Shown here: piece by piece, positions 1 to 9,270 of the stretch
Position numbering within the stretch: the first letter of the stretch is position 1
Layout of the letters: each line of letters opens with the position of its first letter
DNA from: Azospirillaceae bacterium
GTDB lineage: Bacteria; Pseudomonadota; Alphaproteobacteria; Azospirillales; Azospirillaceae
Length of the DNA: 64,000 nucleotides
Direction: 5' to 3'
Assembly: GCA_031291675.1 (NCBI GenBank)
Contig: JARLIO010000021.1
Location: 1-64,000, forward strand
Translations under genes and position numbers: made by a program
Notes under the pieces: generated by a model
Database searches by the model: none
Seen by the model: only the letters and a program-made list of their open reading frames with translations
Told to the model about the DNA's origin: nothing

Positions 1-173
1 ATCCCACACTTCGGTAATGAACGTCGAAACCTGGGGGCCGGATGCCTTAATTGGGAACGTCCGGTCCTGGGAGGGGGGCGGCCAGCAATGGCTGTCCCTA
101 CCTCACCGTTCACCCCGAGCGGGTGCGGGCGGCAGCCCGCGCGCCGACAGCCAAAATGACAACGGCTGCAGCT

Positions 174-833
174 TCAGGGATGGTGTCGCGCGGCAGCGGC
201 AGGCGCCGCCGGTCCGCGCATTGCCTCAAGCAGCTGCTGCGCAAATGCCAAATCGGCGTGGGTGTTGACATTGAAGAAGGGATCGATCGGGTCGCTGGCC
301 CAATCGGCATAGGCCACCCGATAGTGGCCGGTCCATTGTCCGACCCTGCGGATCCCGTCATCTACAAGGGCTGTGCGCAAGGCCGGGGCCAGGTGCCGCG
401 GCCACAGCCCGACGACCGGGTGACCGCGACCGCCGGATCGGACGCTGCCGATTTCGGCATCGGCGGCTGTCACGGCGGCGACCAGGCGCGCAACCAGGTC
501 ATCGGGCAGGAACGGCGTGTCAGTCGGCACCGTCACCAGCCAGCGGCATTGTGGCGCAGCCACCGCCATCCACTCCAGCCCGGTCAGGATCCCGGCCAGC
601 GGCCCCAGCCAGCCCCCGACACTGTCGGCGATGACGGGGGCGCCCAGGGCGGACAGGCGCCCGGGATCACCATTGGCGTTCACCGCGATCGGGCTCGTCT
701 GGCCCCGCAGACGCGCCAGAACATGACCCGCCAGCGGCGTTCCGGCGAGAAGCGCCAGAGGCTTATCGCCGCCCAGGCGCCGCCCCAGACCACCGGCCAG
801 AACCATTCCCGCGACCCCCAAGCTCGACATCAT
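174..833 (-). CDS. mobA: Molybdenum cofactor guanylyltransferase MobA
   Basis: Predicted to transfer GMP from GTP to molybdopterin, giving the guanine dinucleotide form of the molybdenum cofactor used by DMSO-reductase-family enzymes. The N-terminus carries the nucleotidyltransferase signature AGGLGRRLGGDKPL about residues 10-23, followed further on by a TVPTDTPFLPDDL segment that fits the family metal-binding aspartate region. At about 219 aa it is the usual MobA length. The frame stays open upstream, but the domain begins right after the double methionine at 833/830, so that start is used. It stands alone on the minus strand with no other molybdopterin gene nearby. CobY or IspD-like nucleotidyltransferases are less likely because of the LAGGLG...DKPL pattern. 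Confidence 0.85.
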   Translation of the reverse strand: MMSSLGVAGMVLAGGLGRRLGGDKPLALLAGTPLAGHVLARLRGQTSPIAVNANGDPGRLSALGAPVIADSVGGWLGPLAGILTGLEWMAVAAPQCRWLVTVPTDTPFLPDDLVARLVAAVTAADAEIGSVRSGGRGHPVVGLWPRHLAPALRTALVDDGIRRVGQWTGHYRVAYADWASDPIDPFFNVNTHADLAFAQQLLEAMRGPAAPAAAARHHP

Positions 834-999
834 GCGCCCTCGATCCGGATTACCGATTTCGCTCGGGCAAAGGAGCAAAAATACGCCCTTCGGCGGTGAT
901 GGCCTTTTCCCGTCTGCACTGCCTTCCCATGTCTGAGCTGATCCGGCGTACGGTCCCTCGTCCCAATCGTCCCTTCTCCCCACGAATCGGCGTCAGAGT

Positions 1000-1311
1000 A
1001 TGGTGTGGATTGCGGTCTCCGTTGTTTTCGTGACATTGGTCGTCGGCGCCGCCACGGCTTGCGTCGTCGCCTATCTCCGCGAAGACTTTCGCCGGTGTGG
1101 CGCGGAAGCGTCGCTCCGCCACGCCCAGGCCATCAAACGCCTGACCGACAGCCTGATGATCCTGCAGCGCGAACAGCAGGAGGCACAACGGCAGATCCAG
1201 GCCCTGTCGACAATCAATCGCAAACTGATCGACGATCTGGGCGATCTGCAGGACCGGCTCGACGATACCGGCTCGGGGCACCACCGCGCCGACGATCGCG
1301 TCCTGCATTGA
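1000..1311 (+). CDS. Small membrane-anchored coiled-coil protein, function unknown
   Basis: A 103-aa product with one hydrophobic N-terminal segment (about residues 2-25, rich in Val, Ala and Ile). A charged, Gln- and Arg-rich helix follows from about residue 40 to 90, with heptad-like spacing (RLTDSLMILQREQQEAQRQI). This looks like a single-pass membrane anchor with a cytoplasmic or periplasmic coiled coil. It lies between mobA and pssA and converges on pssA, ending 16 bp before the pssA stop. No family was recognised. The residue composition looks coding, but the ribosome binding site is weak, so the start is uncertain. Confidence 0.5.
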   Translation: MVWIAVSVVFVTLVVGAATACVVAYLREDFRRCGAEASLRHAQAIKRLTDSLMILQREQQEAQRQIQALSTINRKLIDDLGDLQDRLDDTGSGHHRADDRVLH

Positions 1312-1326
1312 TCGGGCTGCCGGGCA

Positions 1327-2163
1327 TCACGGCGATGACGGGCTTGACGGCAGGTTGACCACGGCGGCGATTGCCGTCGCCTGGACCCGGGCCGCCTGGA
1401 CCCGGAGCCGGCGGAACTGGCGGATGCTGAACGGGATGCTGACCAGATAGGCCAGCGCGACCGCACACAGCGTCGGCCACGGCGCGCCGACAAGGCAGGC
1501 CGCCAACAGGCCGACGCCCGCCAGAACCGACAGCAGATAGCGATGCGGCACCCGCAGCCCCTTCATCGAAAAGGTCGGGATCTGGCTGATCATCAGCAGC
1601 GCCACGGCCACGGTCCACAACCCGACCAGGACCGGATGCGAAGCCACCCCGGGCCCGGTCTCAAACGACGCCATCATCGGCAACAGGGCCAGCGCGGCGC
1701 CGGCCGGCCCCGGGACCCCGGTGAAGTAGTTGTAGGCCCAGGACGGCAGATCGGAATCACCAAGCTTGCTGTTGAACCGCGCCAGACGCAGCGCGGCACA
1801 GACGCAGAAGGCCAGAACCGCGATCCAGCCAAAGGTTCCGGCAGCGTCCAGGACCCAGAGATAAAGGACAATCGCCGGCGCGACGCCAAAACTGACGACA
1901 TCCGACAGGCTGTCAAGTTCGGCGCCGAACTTGCTTTGGCCGTTCAGCAGACGGGCGATCCGCCCATCCAGGGCATCGAGAACCGCGGCAATCAGGATCG
2001 CCAAGGCCGCAGCCTCCCAGCGCTGCTGCACACCGAAGCGGATCGCCGTGACCCCGCCGCACAACGCCAGCATCGTCAGGACGTTGGGCAGCAGGCGGTT
2101 GATCGACAGCGAGGCAAGCCGGGGCGACCGATGGCGCCGGCCGCGATTGAGCGTCCCCCTCAT
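1327..2163 (-). CDS. pssA: CDP-diacylglycerol-serine O-phosphatidyltransferase
   Basis: Makes phosphatidylserine from CDP-diacylglycerol and serine at the inner membrane, the first committed step to phosphatidylethanolamine. The CDP-alcohol phosphotransferase signature (D-x2-DG-x2-AR-x8-G-x3-D-x3-D) is complete in [13 protein letters not shown] followed by a GAELDSLSD segment, at about residues 63-90. Most of the remaining 278 aa is hydrophobic membrane helix. The ATG overlaps the TGA of the upstream psd gene (ATGA arrangement), so the two are translationally coupled: psd first, then pssA. The pairing of the two consecutive enzymes of phosphatidylethanolamine synthesis supports both assignments. 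Confidence 0.92.
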   Translation of the reverse strand: MRGTLNRGRRHRSPRLASLSINRLLPNVLTMLALCGGVTAIRFGVQQRWEAAALAILIAAVLDALDGRIARLLNGQSKFGAELDSLSDVVSFGVAPAIVLYLWVLDAAGTFGWIAVLAFCVCAALRLARFNSKLGDSDLPSWAYNYFTGVPGPAGAALALLPMMASFETGPGVASHPVLVGLWTVAVALLMISQIPTFSMKGLRVPHRYLLSVLAGVGLLAACLVGAPWPTLCAVALAYLVSIPFSIRQFRRLRVQAARVQATAIAAVVNLPSSPSSP

Positions 2164-2855
2164 GACCGAACCTCACCCTGGCGTTGTGGTTCCTCGGAGG
2201 TCAGATCGGCGATGATGGTCTCCCCGCCGACCGCGATCTGCCCGACAATCACCAGCGGCGAGGTTCCCGGCGGGAGATAGATATCGGTCCGGCTGCCAAA
2301 ACGGATCAGGCCGAAACGATCGCCAGCCCGGACCACCTGTTGCGGTTTCAGGCGGCAAACAATGCGGCGCGCGACCAGACCCGCGATTTGAACGAAGGCA
2401 ATATCACGACCATCGCCGAGACGCAGTCGGATCGCCATCCGTTCATTGTCCTCGCTGGCTTTGTCAAGCGACGCGTTGACGAATTTTCCCGGCCGGTAAT
2501 GCGCAGCCTCAATCACGCCATCAACCGGGACCCGGTTGATGTGAACGTCAAACACGTTGAGGAAGATGCTGACGCGTGGACGGGTCCGGTCGCCCATGCC
2601 CAACTCGGGCGGCGGCACGGCGTCGACGATCATCGACACATGGCCGTCGGCGGGGCTGACGATCAAGCCGGGACGGCCCGGTGTCACCCGATCCGGATCC
2701 CGGAAGAAATAGCAGCACCACGCCGTCAAGACGACCCCCGCCCAACCCAGCGGCGCCGCCACCGCCGCCGCCGCGACGGTGATGACGACAAAGATGGCGA
2801 TGAACGGCCAACCGGCACGATTGATGGGCACCAGGACGGTTTTCAGAGCGGACAT
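2160..2855 (-). CDS. psd: Phosphatidylserine decarboxylase proenzyme
   Basis: Decarboxylates phosphatidylserine to phosphatidylethanolamine. This is a short-form (about 231 aa) proenzyme. The self-cleavage site is the Gly-Ser pair in [13 protein letters not shown] near the C-terminus, where the serine becomes the pyruvoyl group of the small subunit. Other family pieces are visible: an N-terminal hydrophobic stretch, [24 protein letters not shown], and [18 protein letters not shown]. The start at 2855 is preferred because the conserved domain begins just after it; the open frame extends further upstream in a sequence with no family resemblance. It overlaps pssA downstream by 4 bp. Confidence 0.93.
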   Translation of the reverse strand: MSALKTVLVPINRAGWPFIAIFVVITVAAAAVAAPLGWAGVVLTAWCCYFFRDPDRVTPGRPGLIVSPADGHVSMIVDAVPPPELGMGDRTRPRVSIFLNVFDVHINRVPVDGVIEAAHYRPGKFVNASLDKASEDNERMAIRLRLGDGRDIAFVQIAGLVARRIVCRLKPQQVVRAGDRFGLIRFGSRTDIYLPPGTSPLVIVGQIAVGGETIIADLTSEEPQRQGEVRS

Positions 2856-3252
2856 AACGTATTGTACCTTGACGAGCTGAGCGGTCGTTCCCGGGGCTCT
2901 TCGCCCCCGGTGCCGGTGCCTGGAGCGGCAGGCGTGGAACCGGCGCGAAACAGACGGCAAACGCGGATCGCTACGGCGATGACGCCTGCATCACATACAG
3001 CCCCGTTCCCACGGCGCCAAGAGCCATAATGGGTGCAGCGCCGATCCATCACCGCTTCCGCGGCTTCCTTCGGTGCCACGTCCCGTGACGGCGTCGCCGC
3101 GCCGGCCGCCCCCCCTCAAGATGTCGAGCAGCCGCGGCGCCCGTCATGCTTGTCACCATGTCCGGAATGGTGTAACCGCCACGCTCTGTGTAGCGGTATC
3201 GAACGGCTCGGGATTGCTGCGCATTATCCCGCTCCGGAGAAAGGATGTTTGC
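2856..3252. other. Divergent intergenic region psd / LOG gene
   Basis: A 397-bp GC-rich spacer between the divergent psd and LOG-family genes, so promoters for both are expected here. A TACAAT hexamer read on the minus strand lies just upstream of the psd start, but I could not pair it with a convincing -35 box. No coding sequence, strong hairpin or operator-like palindrome was recognised. Confidence 0.4.
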
Positions 3253-3837
3253 ATGTCGGGTGTGGCATCGGTTTGCGTTTATTGCGGCGCCGCCAGCGGG
3301 ATCGGCGAGGACTACAAACGGGCAGCCCATGCGCTGGGTAGCGCGATCGCCGACCGGGATTGGCAGTTGGTCTATGGCGGCGGCCGGGTTGGACTGATGG
3401 GCATCGTCGCCGACGCCGCGTTGAGCCGTGGCGGCTCGGTGATCGGGATCATCCCCAGCCATATCCAGCGGCGTGAGGTCGAGCATCTCGGCCTGAGCGA
3501 GTTGCACGTCGTCGACAGCATGCACACCCGCAAACGAATGATGGTCGAGCGGGCCGACGCGTTCGTCGTTCTTCCCGGTGGACTGGGTACGCTCGACGAA
3601 ACTTTCGAGATCCTGACCTGGAAGCAGCTGGGGCTTCACGCCAAGCCGATCATCATCGTCGACATCGGCGGCTATTGGCGCCCCCTTCTGGCGGCGATCG
3701 ATCACGCCCAGTCTCAGGGCTTTCTTCAGCCCGGTTATCACGCGCTGTTTTCGGTCGTCGAACAGATCGAGGACGTGTTTGCCGTTCTGGAGCGACAACC
3801 GGCACCGCCACGGCTCGCCGATATCAGCCGACTCTGA
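3253..3837 (+). CDS. LOG-family nucleotide 5'-monophosphate phosphoribohydrolase
   Basis: A 194-aa protein of the LOG (Lonely Guy, YvdD/TIGR00730-like) family, many of which hydrolyse nucleotide or cytokinin monophosphates at the N-glycosidic bond. They were often misannotated as lysine decarboxylases. The diagnostic PGGxGTxxE motif is present as LPGGLGTLDETFE, preceded by the conserved SMHTRKRMM segment, and the N-terminus VCVYCGAASG and LVYGGGRVGLMG fit the Rossmann-like nucleotide site. The start at 3253 follows a GGAGAAAGGA ribosome binding site. Monocistronic, followed by the icd gene 275 bp downstream. Physiological substrate in this organism is unknown. Confidence 0.88.
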   Translation: MSGVASVCVYCGAASGIGEDYKRAAHALGSAIADRDWQLVYGGGRVGLMGIVADAALSRGGSVIGIIPSHIQRREVEHLGLSELHVVDSMHTRKRMMVERADAFVVLPGGLGTLDETFEILTWKQLGLHAKPIIIVDIGGYWRPLLAAIDHAQSQGFLQPGYHALFSVVEQIEDVFAVLERQPAPPRLADISRL

Positions 3838-4112
3838 GGGACGCCACAGCCGGTGGGCTCAAAAGCCCGGAACCCGCGCCGCGCCGCCGAAAATCGATGA
3901 TCGGCCGGCCGGGGTTTCTGTTGGGCGGACAAAATTCGCGGCCGTTCCCGCCCCGAAACACCGCTGCCACCGTCATGGTTTCGCCTTGGGATCGTTCCAA
4001 ACCGGTGTTATAACGCGGCCTCGCCCCTGCAGACGCCTCAAGGGATGGCGCCACCCCGGCGCCTCCACCGAGAGCTCCCGATTTGGGCACAATTCGACCC
4101 GGGAGAATTATC

Positions 4113-5333
4113 ATGCCTAAGATCAAGGTCGTCACCCCTGTCGTTGAACTCGACGGTGATGAGATGACACGCATTATCTGGCAGATGATCAAAGACAAGC
4201 TGATCCTGCCCCATCTCGACATCGACCTGAAATACTACGATCTGGGAATCGAAAACCGGGATCGAACCGACGACCAGGTCACGATCGACAGCGCCAACGC
4301 CATCAAGGAATACGGCGTCGGTGTCAAATGCGCGACGATCACACCGGACGAAGCCCGGGTCAAAGAATTCAACCTTAAGAAGATGTGGCGCTCGCCGAAC
4401 GGCACCATCCGCAACATGCTGGGCGGCACCGTGTTTCGCGAACCCATCATCTGCCACAACGTGCCCCGCCTGGTTCCGGGTTGGACCCGCCCCATGATCA
4501 TCGGCCGCCATGCTTACGGTGACCAGTATCGCGCGACCGACTTTCAGGTCCCGGGCCCGGGCACCGTGACCATGGTGTTCAAGCCGGCCGACGGCGGCGC
4601 CCCGACCGAGCACACCCTGTTCAATTTCCCCGGCGCCGGCGTTGCGATGGGGATGTACAATCTTGACGATAGCATTATCGGTTTCGCGCGCGCCTGTCTC
4701 AATTATGGCCTTGCCCGCAAGCTGCCGGTCTATCTGTCGACCAAGAACACGATCCTTAAAGTCTATGACGGCCGGTTCAAGAATCTGTTCCAGGAGGTTT
4801 TCGACGCCGAGTTCCGCGCCGACTTCGAAAAGAACGGGCTGCACTATGAACATCGGCTGATCGATGACATGGTCGCGTCGGTGCTGAAGTGGGACGGCGG
4901 CTTCGTCTGGGCCTGCAAGAACTATGACGGCGACGTCCAGTCCGACACGGTCGCCCAGGGCTTCGGCTCGCTGGGATTGATGACCTCGGTGCTGTTGACA
5001 CCCGACGGCAAAACCGTCGAAGCCGAGGCCGCTCATGGCACTGTGACACGCCATTATCGGGAGCATCAGAAGGGACGTCCGACCTCGACCAATCCGATCG
5101 CATCGATCTTTGCCTGGACGCAGGGCTTGGCCTATCGTGGCAAGTTCGACAACACGCCCGAGGTCACGGCGTTCAGCCATACCCTGGAACAGGTCTGCAT
5201 CCAGACTGTCGAGTCGGGTTTCATGACCAAAGACCTTGCGATCCTGATCGGACCCGATCAGCCCTGGCAAACCACGGTCGAATTTCTCGACAAACTCGCC
5301 GAGAATCTCACGGCGGCGTGCGCCACCGCCTGA
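4113..5333 (+). CDS. icd: NADP-dependent isocitrate dehydrogenase, eukaryotic-type (about 406 aa)
   Basis: Oxidative decarboxylation of isocitrate to 2-oxoglutarate in the TCA cycle. It belongs to the homodimeric NADP subfamily shared by alphaproteobacteria and eukaryotic IDH1/2. Visible landmarks are [14 protein letters not shown] at the N-terminus, [15 protein letters not shown], the substrate-binding RSPNGTIRN loop, [21 protein letters not shown], and the C-terminal [15 protein letters not shown] cofactor region. The start at 4113 follows GGGAGAATTATC; an in-frame ATG at 4083 would add ten residues not seen in the family. A second, unrelated-type isocitrate dehydrogenase gene lies about 1 kb downstream on the other strand. 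Confidence 0.95.
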   Translation: MPKIKVVTPVVELDGDEMTRIIWQMIKDKLILPHLDIDLKYYDLGIENRDRTDDQVTIDSANAIKEYGVGVKCATITPDEARVKEFNLKKMWRSPNGTIRNMLGGTVFREPIICHNVPRLVPGWTRPMIIGRHAYGDQYRATDFQVPGPGTVTMVFKPADGGAPTEHTLFNFPGAGVAMGMYNLDDSIIGFARACLNYGLARKLPVYLSTKNTILKVYDGRFKNLFQEVFDAEFRADFEKNGLHYEHRLIDDMVASVLKWDGGFVWACKNYDGDVQSDTVAQGFGSLGLMTSVLLTPDGKTVEAEAAHGTVTRHYREHQKGRPTSTNPIASIFAWTQGLAYRGKFDNTPEVTAFSHTLEQVCIQTVESGFMTKDLAILIGPDQPWQTTVEFLDKLAENLTAACATA

Positions 5334-5383
5334 CCGGATCGCAGATCGAAGGCGCCGGCCTCGCGGCGCGGAGAACAGAAAAA

Positions 5384-5414
5384 AAACGGAGGTCGGGATT
5401 CCCCGCCTCCGTTT
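5384..5414. terminator. Bidirectional intrinsic terminator between icd and gcrA
   Basis: A 9-bp stem AAACGGAGG (5384-5392) / CCTCCGTTT (5406-5414) encloses a 13-nt loop. On the minus strand the stem is followed by a run of eight T's (plus-strand A's at 5379-5386, partly in the stem). It should therefore terminate minus-strand transcripts reading from gcrA well; on the plus strand it would act as a weaker stop for icd. Confidence 0.7.
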
Positions 5415-5417
5415 CAT

Positions 5418-5453
5418 ATCGTGATCCCCGGCTCGTCGTGATCCCCGGCTCGA
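5418..5453. repeat. Short tandem repeat after icd
   Basis: Two head-to-tail copies of a 17-bp unit, CGTGATCCCCGGCTCGT then CGTGATCCCCGGCTCGA, lie directly after the terminator hairpin in the 306-bp icd/gcrA spacer. No function is suggested. The rest of the spacer (about 5455-5639) shows nothing recognisable. Confidence 0.55.
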
Positions 5454-5639
5454 CGTTGCCGCCAAACCGGCCCCGGGTGGTCAAGGGGTCCGTCTGATGA
5501 TCCCCCGCCATCGTACCGGCGGCGATCATCATCGAAATTTTCAGCCGATCAGGATGAACCCTTTCGGCGATGCCCGCTGTCGCTTGTCTTTAGGCGCGAC
5601 CCCGGCACCAACATCCAAAAACAAATATTCCTTTGCTGG

Positions 5640-6005
5640 TCACGCCGCACCGATCTTGCGGTCGCGATCATCTTCCCGCTTTTTTGAGGGTTGGTAAGCG
5701 ATCGCCGCATGCTCCGAACAATAGGGCAACCCCACAACCGCCGGCTTGCCACAGAAATGAAAATCATCGTGCTTGGGGTCGCCAACTGGCCACTTGCACA
5801 TTCTTTCTGTCAAATTCAGAATCGTCGCACCACGCGTCGGTTTCTTCTTGATTGGCGACGGCCGTCCGGACAAGCCGAGACGATGCGCCTTTCCGATAAC
5901 CGCATTTCGCGAGATGTCGCCGAGCGCGTCAGCAATCTCACTGGCGCTCATGCCCTGTCCCCAAAGTTGCTTGAGTTGCTCAACCCTCTCCTCGGTCCAG
6001 CTCAT
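5640..6005 (-). CDS. gcrA: Cell-cycle regulator GcrA
   Basis: GcrA is an alphaproteobacterial transcription activator that binds the housekeeping sigma factor and prefers N6-methylated GANTC sites, driving S-phase genes. The N-terminus MSWTEERVEQLKQLWGQG followed by a SASEIADALG helix-turn-helix and RNAVIGKAHRLGLSGR is the family DNA-binding part. The C-terminus has the conserved Cys/His region CKWPVGDP...FCG...YCSEH. At 121 aa it is shorter than Caulobacter GcrA (about 173 aa), so the linker between the two parts is compressed. Together with cckA in this window it marks the organism as an alphaproteobacterium. Confidence 0.93.
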   Translation of the reverse strand: MSWTEERVEQLKQLWGQGMSASEIADALGDISRNAVIGKAHRLGLSGRPSPIKKKPTRGATILNLTERMCKWPVGDPKHDDFHFCGKPAVVGLPYCSEHAAIAYQPSKKREDDRDRKIGAA

Positions 6006-6284
6006 GCCCCGCCTCCGCTGAAATTGGCCCTTGCTTTTCGTGGTCGACGAAATCCGAGGGGTCCCGGGATGACAGCGCTCATCAACCCGGCTGCGTCAAC
6101 CCCGCCATAGTGTCGGACGTCCGCTGCCGACCACGCAGACGCTATCATAAGCTGGGAAATTTGGTAGTCCCTAAACGGCCGGGACCCTCCCCCGGGAGAA
6201 AGCCGGACACTATTCCCTCGGAGTGTGACCTTCTCGCGCCGCAGGGCACGGCAGTCCATGATGATCGATTGATAAGGATTCGCG

Positions 6285-6318
6285 CCAAGGCAGCAAACCA
6301 GGGCGGTTGCTGCCTTGG
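6285..6318 (-). terminator. Strong hairpin downstream of the second isocitrate dehydrogenase
   Basis: A perfect 12-bp stem CCAAGGCAGCAA (6285-6296) / TTGCTGCCTTGG (6307-6318) with a 10-nt loop begins 13 bp past the stop codon of the minus-strand isocitrate dehydrogenase gene. There is no clear T tract on either strand, so it may act as a transcript-end stabiliser or a Rho-assisted terminator. The rest of the 325-bp gcrA/idh spacer holds nothing else that I recognise. Confidence 0.5.
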
Positions 6319-6330
6319 ATCTGCAACGAT

Positions 6331-7800
6331 CTATTGTCCTTGTGCCGCGGAAAAGCCCGCTTTGCCATCAAAATTACACAGATTCATCACTTCGATGAAA
6401 TCAATGCCCGCTTGCTGAAACCGCTCCAGCAAATCGATGATGTCGCGATGTGTCACAAGGTTCCCCTGGATCTCCCCGCCCCGGCCCAGAAAACGGACCC
6501 GCCAATGGTCGGTGCAATAGGTCTCGTCATGGCCACCGGGCCACACTTTGGTGCCGCGATTGGAGATCATGTCCAGGACCAGGCGCTCACCGGTCAGCGG
6601 TTCGATCAGCCTGTGGAATGCTTCGGGTGAACCGCCCCGCCAGTGCACGAAGACGTCGACCCCGACCAGGTCCTTGTGTGCCGGTTTGAAGGGCGCGATG
6701 GTGACCCCCGACCCAACCGTTCGCGGCGCCTTGGCATAGCCGACCGGCTCAAGATTCTGCGGCCGTTCGCCAAGACGGGCAACAACGGCCTCGGCAAAGG
6801 CCATGGTCGTCACCCGCTGGCGACTGATGCCCCGGCTGAAAATGTCGGCCGTATGGGTGCCGTCTTCGAGGGTGCGCAGCCACGCGTTGTGAACGACCGT
6901 CGCCACGTCACCCTTACCCAGATGAACCAGCATCATGATCGCGGCGGCCAACAATCCCGACGGGTTGGCGATGCCCTGGCCCGCGATCGTCGGCGCGGAG
7001 CCGTGAATCGCCTCGAACATCGCGCAGTGGTCACCGATATTGGACGACCCCGCCAACCCGACCGAACCCGCGATCTGTGCCGCGATATCGGAAATGATGT
7101 CGCCATAAAGATTGAGCGTGACGATGACGTCAAAATTCTCGGGTGTATCGGCCAGGCGCGCGGCACCGATATCGACGATCAGGTGGTCGGATTGAATTTC
7201 CGGATATTCCGCAGCGACCTCGTCAAAAACCCGGTGAAACAGACCATCGGTCAGTTTCATGATGTTGTCCTTGACGAAGGCCGTGACCTTGCGCCGATGG
7301 TTGATCCGCGCATATTCAAAGGCATAGCGGATGATCCGCTCCGACCCGGGACGCGAGATCAATTTGATCGACTGGACAACATCATCGGTCTGCCGATGCT
7401 CGATCCCGGTATACAGATCCTCTTCGTTCTCGCGAACGATGACGACATCCATATTGTGGTGCCGGGTCTTGATATAAGGGTGATAGGACACGCAGGGTCG
7501 GACATTGGCAAACAGACCCAAGGCCGTGCGCAGCGTCACGTTCAAGGACTTGAAACCACCGCCCTGCGGCGTCGTGATCGGGGCCTTCAGGATCACCTGG
7601 GTGCGACGCAGGCTGTCCCAGGCGCTGGTATCGATGCCACTCGGTACACCCCGGCGGTACACGCTCTCGCCGATCTCAATATGGTCGTATTCCAGGCCGG
7701 CGCCCGCCTCGTTCAGGACAAACAGCACGGCATCCATGATTTCAGGGCCAATGCCGTCACCGCGGGCCACCGTGATGGGAATGATTTCGGACATAGTCAT
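6331..7800 (-). CDS. Second isocitrate dehydrogenase, long Thermus/Rickettsia-type
   Basis: An isocitrate/isopropylmalate dehydrogenase-family enzyme of about 489 aa. Family motifs are ITVARGDGIGPEIMDAV, PITTPQGGGFKSLNV, NVRPCVSYHP, DVVIVRENEEDLYTGIEH, TAFVKDNIMKLTDG, NLYGDIISDIAAQ and AIHGSAPTIAGQGIANPSG. The GGGFKSLNVTLR loop and a long C-terminal extension (last about 140 aa, with TYCTDHWRVRF) fit the NADP isocitrate dehydrogenases of Thermus and Rickettsia, not isopropylmalate or tartrate dehydrogenases. GGAG lies 5 bp before the ATG at 7800; the ATG at 7794 is also possible. Its presence next to a canonical icd is unusual and may allow different cofactor use or regulation. Confidence 0.85.
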   Translation of the reverse strand: MTMSEIIPITVARGDGIGPEIMDAVLFVLNEAGAGLEYDHIEIGESVYRRGVPSGIDTSAWDSLRRTQVILKAPITTPQGGGFKSLNVTLRTALGLFANVRPCVSYHPYIKTRHHNMDVVIVRENEEDLYTGIEHRQTDDVVQSIKLISRPGSERIIRYAFEYARINHRRKVTAFVKDNIMKLTDGLFHRVFDEVAAEYPEIQSDHLIVDIGAARLADTPENFDVIVTLNLYGDIISDIAAQIAGSVGLAGSSNIGDHCAMFEAIHGSAPTIAGQGIANPSGLLAAAIMMLVHLGKGDVATVVHNAWLRTLEDGTHTADIFSRGISRQRVTTMAFAEAVVARLGERPQNLEPVGYAKAPRTVGSGVTIAPFKPAHKDLVGVDVFVHWRGGSPEAFHRLIEPLTGERLVLDMISNRGTKVWPGGHDETYCTDHWRVRFLGRGGEIQGNLVTHRDIIDLLERFQQAGIDFIEVMNLCNFDGKAGFSAAQGQ

Positions 7801-8031
7801 CGTCTCCAGGAAAAGGAGCCGGTCGATCCAGCGCGATCCGCACTCCGGGTTGGCGCTCGTCCGCCAAGAACCGGACAACCCTAGCGACAAGGTGCCGCGG
7901 GCGCAACGCGCGCGGGCCGCTCCGGGCTCCGGGCACAACGACCCGCCAATATCGTCGCATTCACGCCAAGATGCTGGCGGAAGCGGGCCAACCGGTCATA
8001 CAAGTTGGCCCCGAACAGGCAAATTCCGCGC

Positions 8032-9111
8032 TTATTCGAGCGGGGCGCTGGCGTCCCCATCGGACTCGGGAGCCCCCATCATCGCGCTGGCCACCAGGCC
8101 GGCATTACCCCGGATCTTGGCCTCAATCGCGTCCGCCATCGCGGTGTTGGTACGCAGGAATTGTTTGGCGTTCTCCCGCCCCTGGCCGATGCGCGTCCCA
8201 TCATAGGAAAACCACGAGCCCGATTTTTCGACGACACTGGCCTGAACCCCGAGATCAAGCAATTCGCCGACTTTCGAGATGCCCTCACCATACATGATAT
8301 CGAATTCGACAACCCGGAACGGCGGCGCCATCTTGTTCTTGACGACCTTGACCCGGGTCTGGTTGCCGACCACGGTCTCACGGTCCTTGATGGCGCCGAT
8401 ACGACGAATATCGAGGCGAACCGAGGCATAGAATTTCAGGGCATTGCCCCCGGTCGTGGTCTCGGGATTGCCGAACATCACCCCGATCTTGAGACGGATC
8501 TGATTGATGAAGATCACCATGCACCGGGACTTGGAAATCGACCCGGTCAATTTGCGGAGCGCCTGGCTCATCAGCCGGGCCTGCAGGCCGACATGGCTGT
8601 CGCCCATTTCGCCCTCAAGCTCCGCGCGCGGGACCAGGGCGGCAACCGAGTCGACGACCAGGACGTCAATCGCGCCGGAGCGGACCAGCGTATCGGCAAT
8701 TTCCAGGGCCTGTTCACCGGCGTCGGGCTGGGAAATCAAAAGATCATCGATAACGACGCCAAGCTTCTTGGCGTAACCGGGATCCAGCGCATGTTCGGCA
8801 TCGATAAAGGCGCAGATACCGCCCAGTTTTTGCGATTGCGCAATCACATGAAGCGCCAATGTGGTCTTGCCGGAACTTTCAGGGCCATAGATCTCGATGA
8901 CACGGCCCCGCGGCAAGCCGCCGACCCCCAAGGCAATATCCAATCCCAGCGACCCCGACGAGATGACATCGGCCTCAACCGTCTCGCGGGCGCCCAGCTT
9001 CATGATCGAGCCCTTGCCGAACGCCCGTTCGATCTGGCCCAAGGCGGCATCGAGAGCTTTTTGTTTGTCCATTGTCTCTTTTTCTACCAAACGGATCGGA
9101 ACGGCGGTCAT
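8032..9111 (-). CDS. recA: Recombinase RecA
   Basis: DNA-dependent ATPase for homologous recombination and SOS induction. The core is unambiguous: [14 protein letters not shown], Walker [34 protein letters not shown], loop L2 region [19 protein letters not shown], and [11 protein letters not shown]. The C-terminus ends in an acidic tail. The start at 9111 ([17 protein letters not shown]) is chosen because alphaproteobacterial RecAs commonly carry such a leader and a GAAGG lies 9 nt upstream. ATGs at 9120 and 9072 are alternatives. An SOS-box-like site lies about 95 bp upstream. Confidence 0.97.
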   Translation of the reverse strand: MTAVPIRLVEKETMDKQKALDAALGQIERAFGKGSIMKLGARETVEADVISSGSLGLDIALGVGGLPRGRVIEIYGPESSGKTTLALHVIAQSQKLGGICAFIDAEHALDPGYAKKLGVVIDDLLISQPDAGEQALEIADTLVRSGAIDVLVVDSVAALVPRAELEGEMGDSHVGLQARLMSQALRKLTGSISKSRCMVIFINQIRLKIGVMFGNPETTTGGNALKFYASVRLDIRRIGAIKDRETVVGNQTRVKVVKNKMAPPFRVVEFDIMYGEGISKVGELLDLGVQASVVEKSGSWFSYDGTRIGQGRENAKQFLRTNTAMADAIEAKIRGNAGLVASAMMGAPESDGDASAPLE

Positions 9112-9205
9112 CCTCGACATCCTTCTCTCATACGGCCGACGGTCACGCAATCCATCAAATACCGGCCGTAAGTCCCCGGCTTCCCCGCGTGCCAGCCCCC
9201 AACAT

Positions 9206-9220
9206 GTACCCGTTTTGTTC
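9206..9220 (-). promoter_or_regulatory. Candidate LexA (SOS) box upstream of recA
   Basis: GTAC-N7-GTTC on the plus strand (GAAC-N7-GTAC in the recA direction) has the exact spacing of the alphaproteobacterial SOS box GTTC-N7-GTTC, with one mismatch. It sits in the 160-bp cckA/recA spacer, 95 bp before the recA start, where a LexA operator would be expected. Confidence 0.6.
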
Positions 9221-9270
9221 CCGTCCTTCAAGTCCCAAGATGCCGGGGCGGATTTCGCCGGCGACGATGG

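Noticed and set aside
4038-5465. A 475-codon minus-strand frame opposite icd
   Set aside because: Entirely antisense to a clear isocitrate dehydrogenase gene and without domain resemblance.
6643-7884. A 413-codon plus-strand frame opposite the second isocitrate dehydrogenase
   Set aside because: Antisense shadow; the minus-strand product is a recognisable enzyme.
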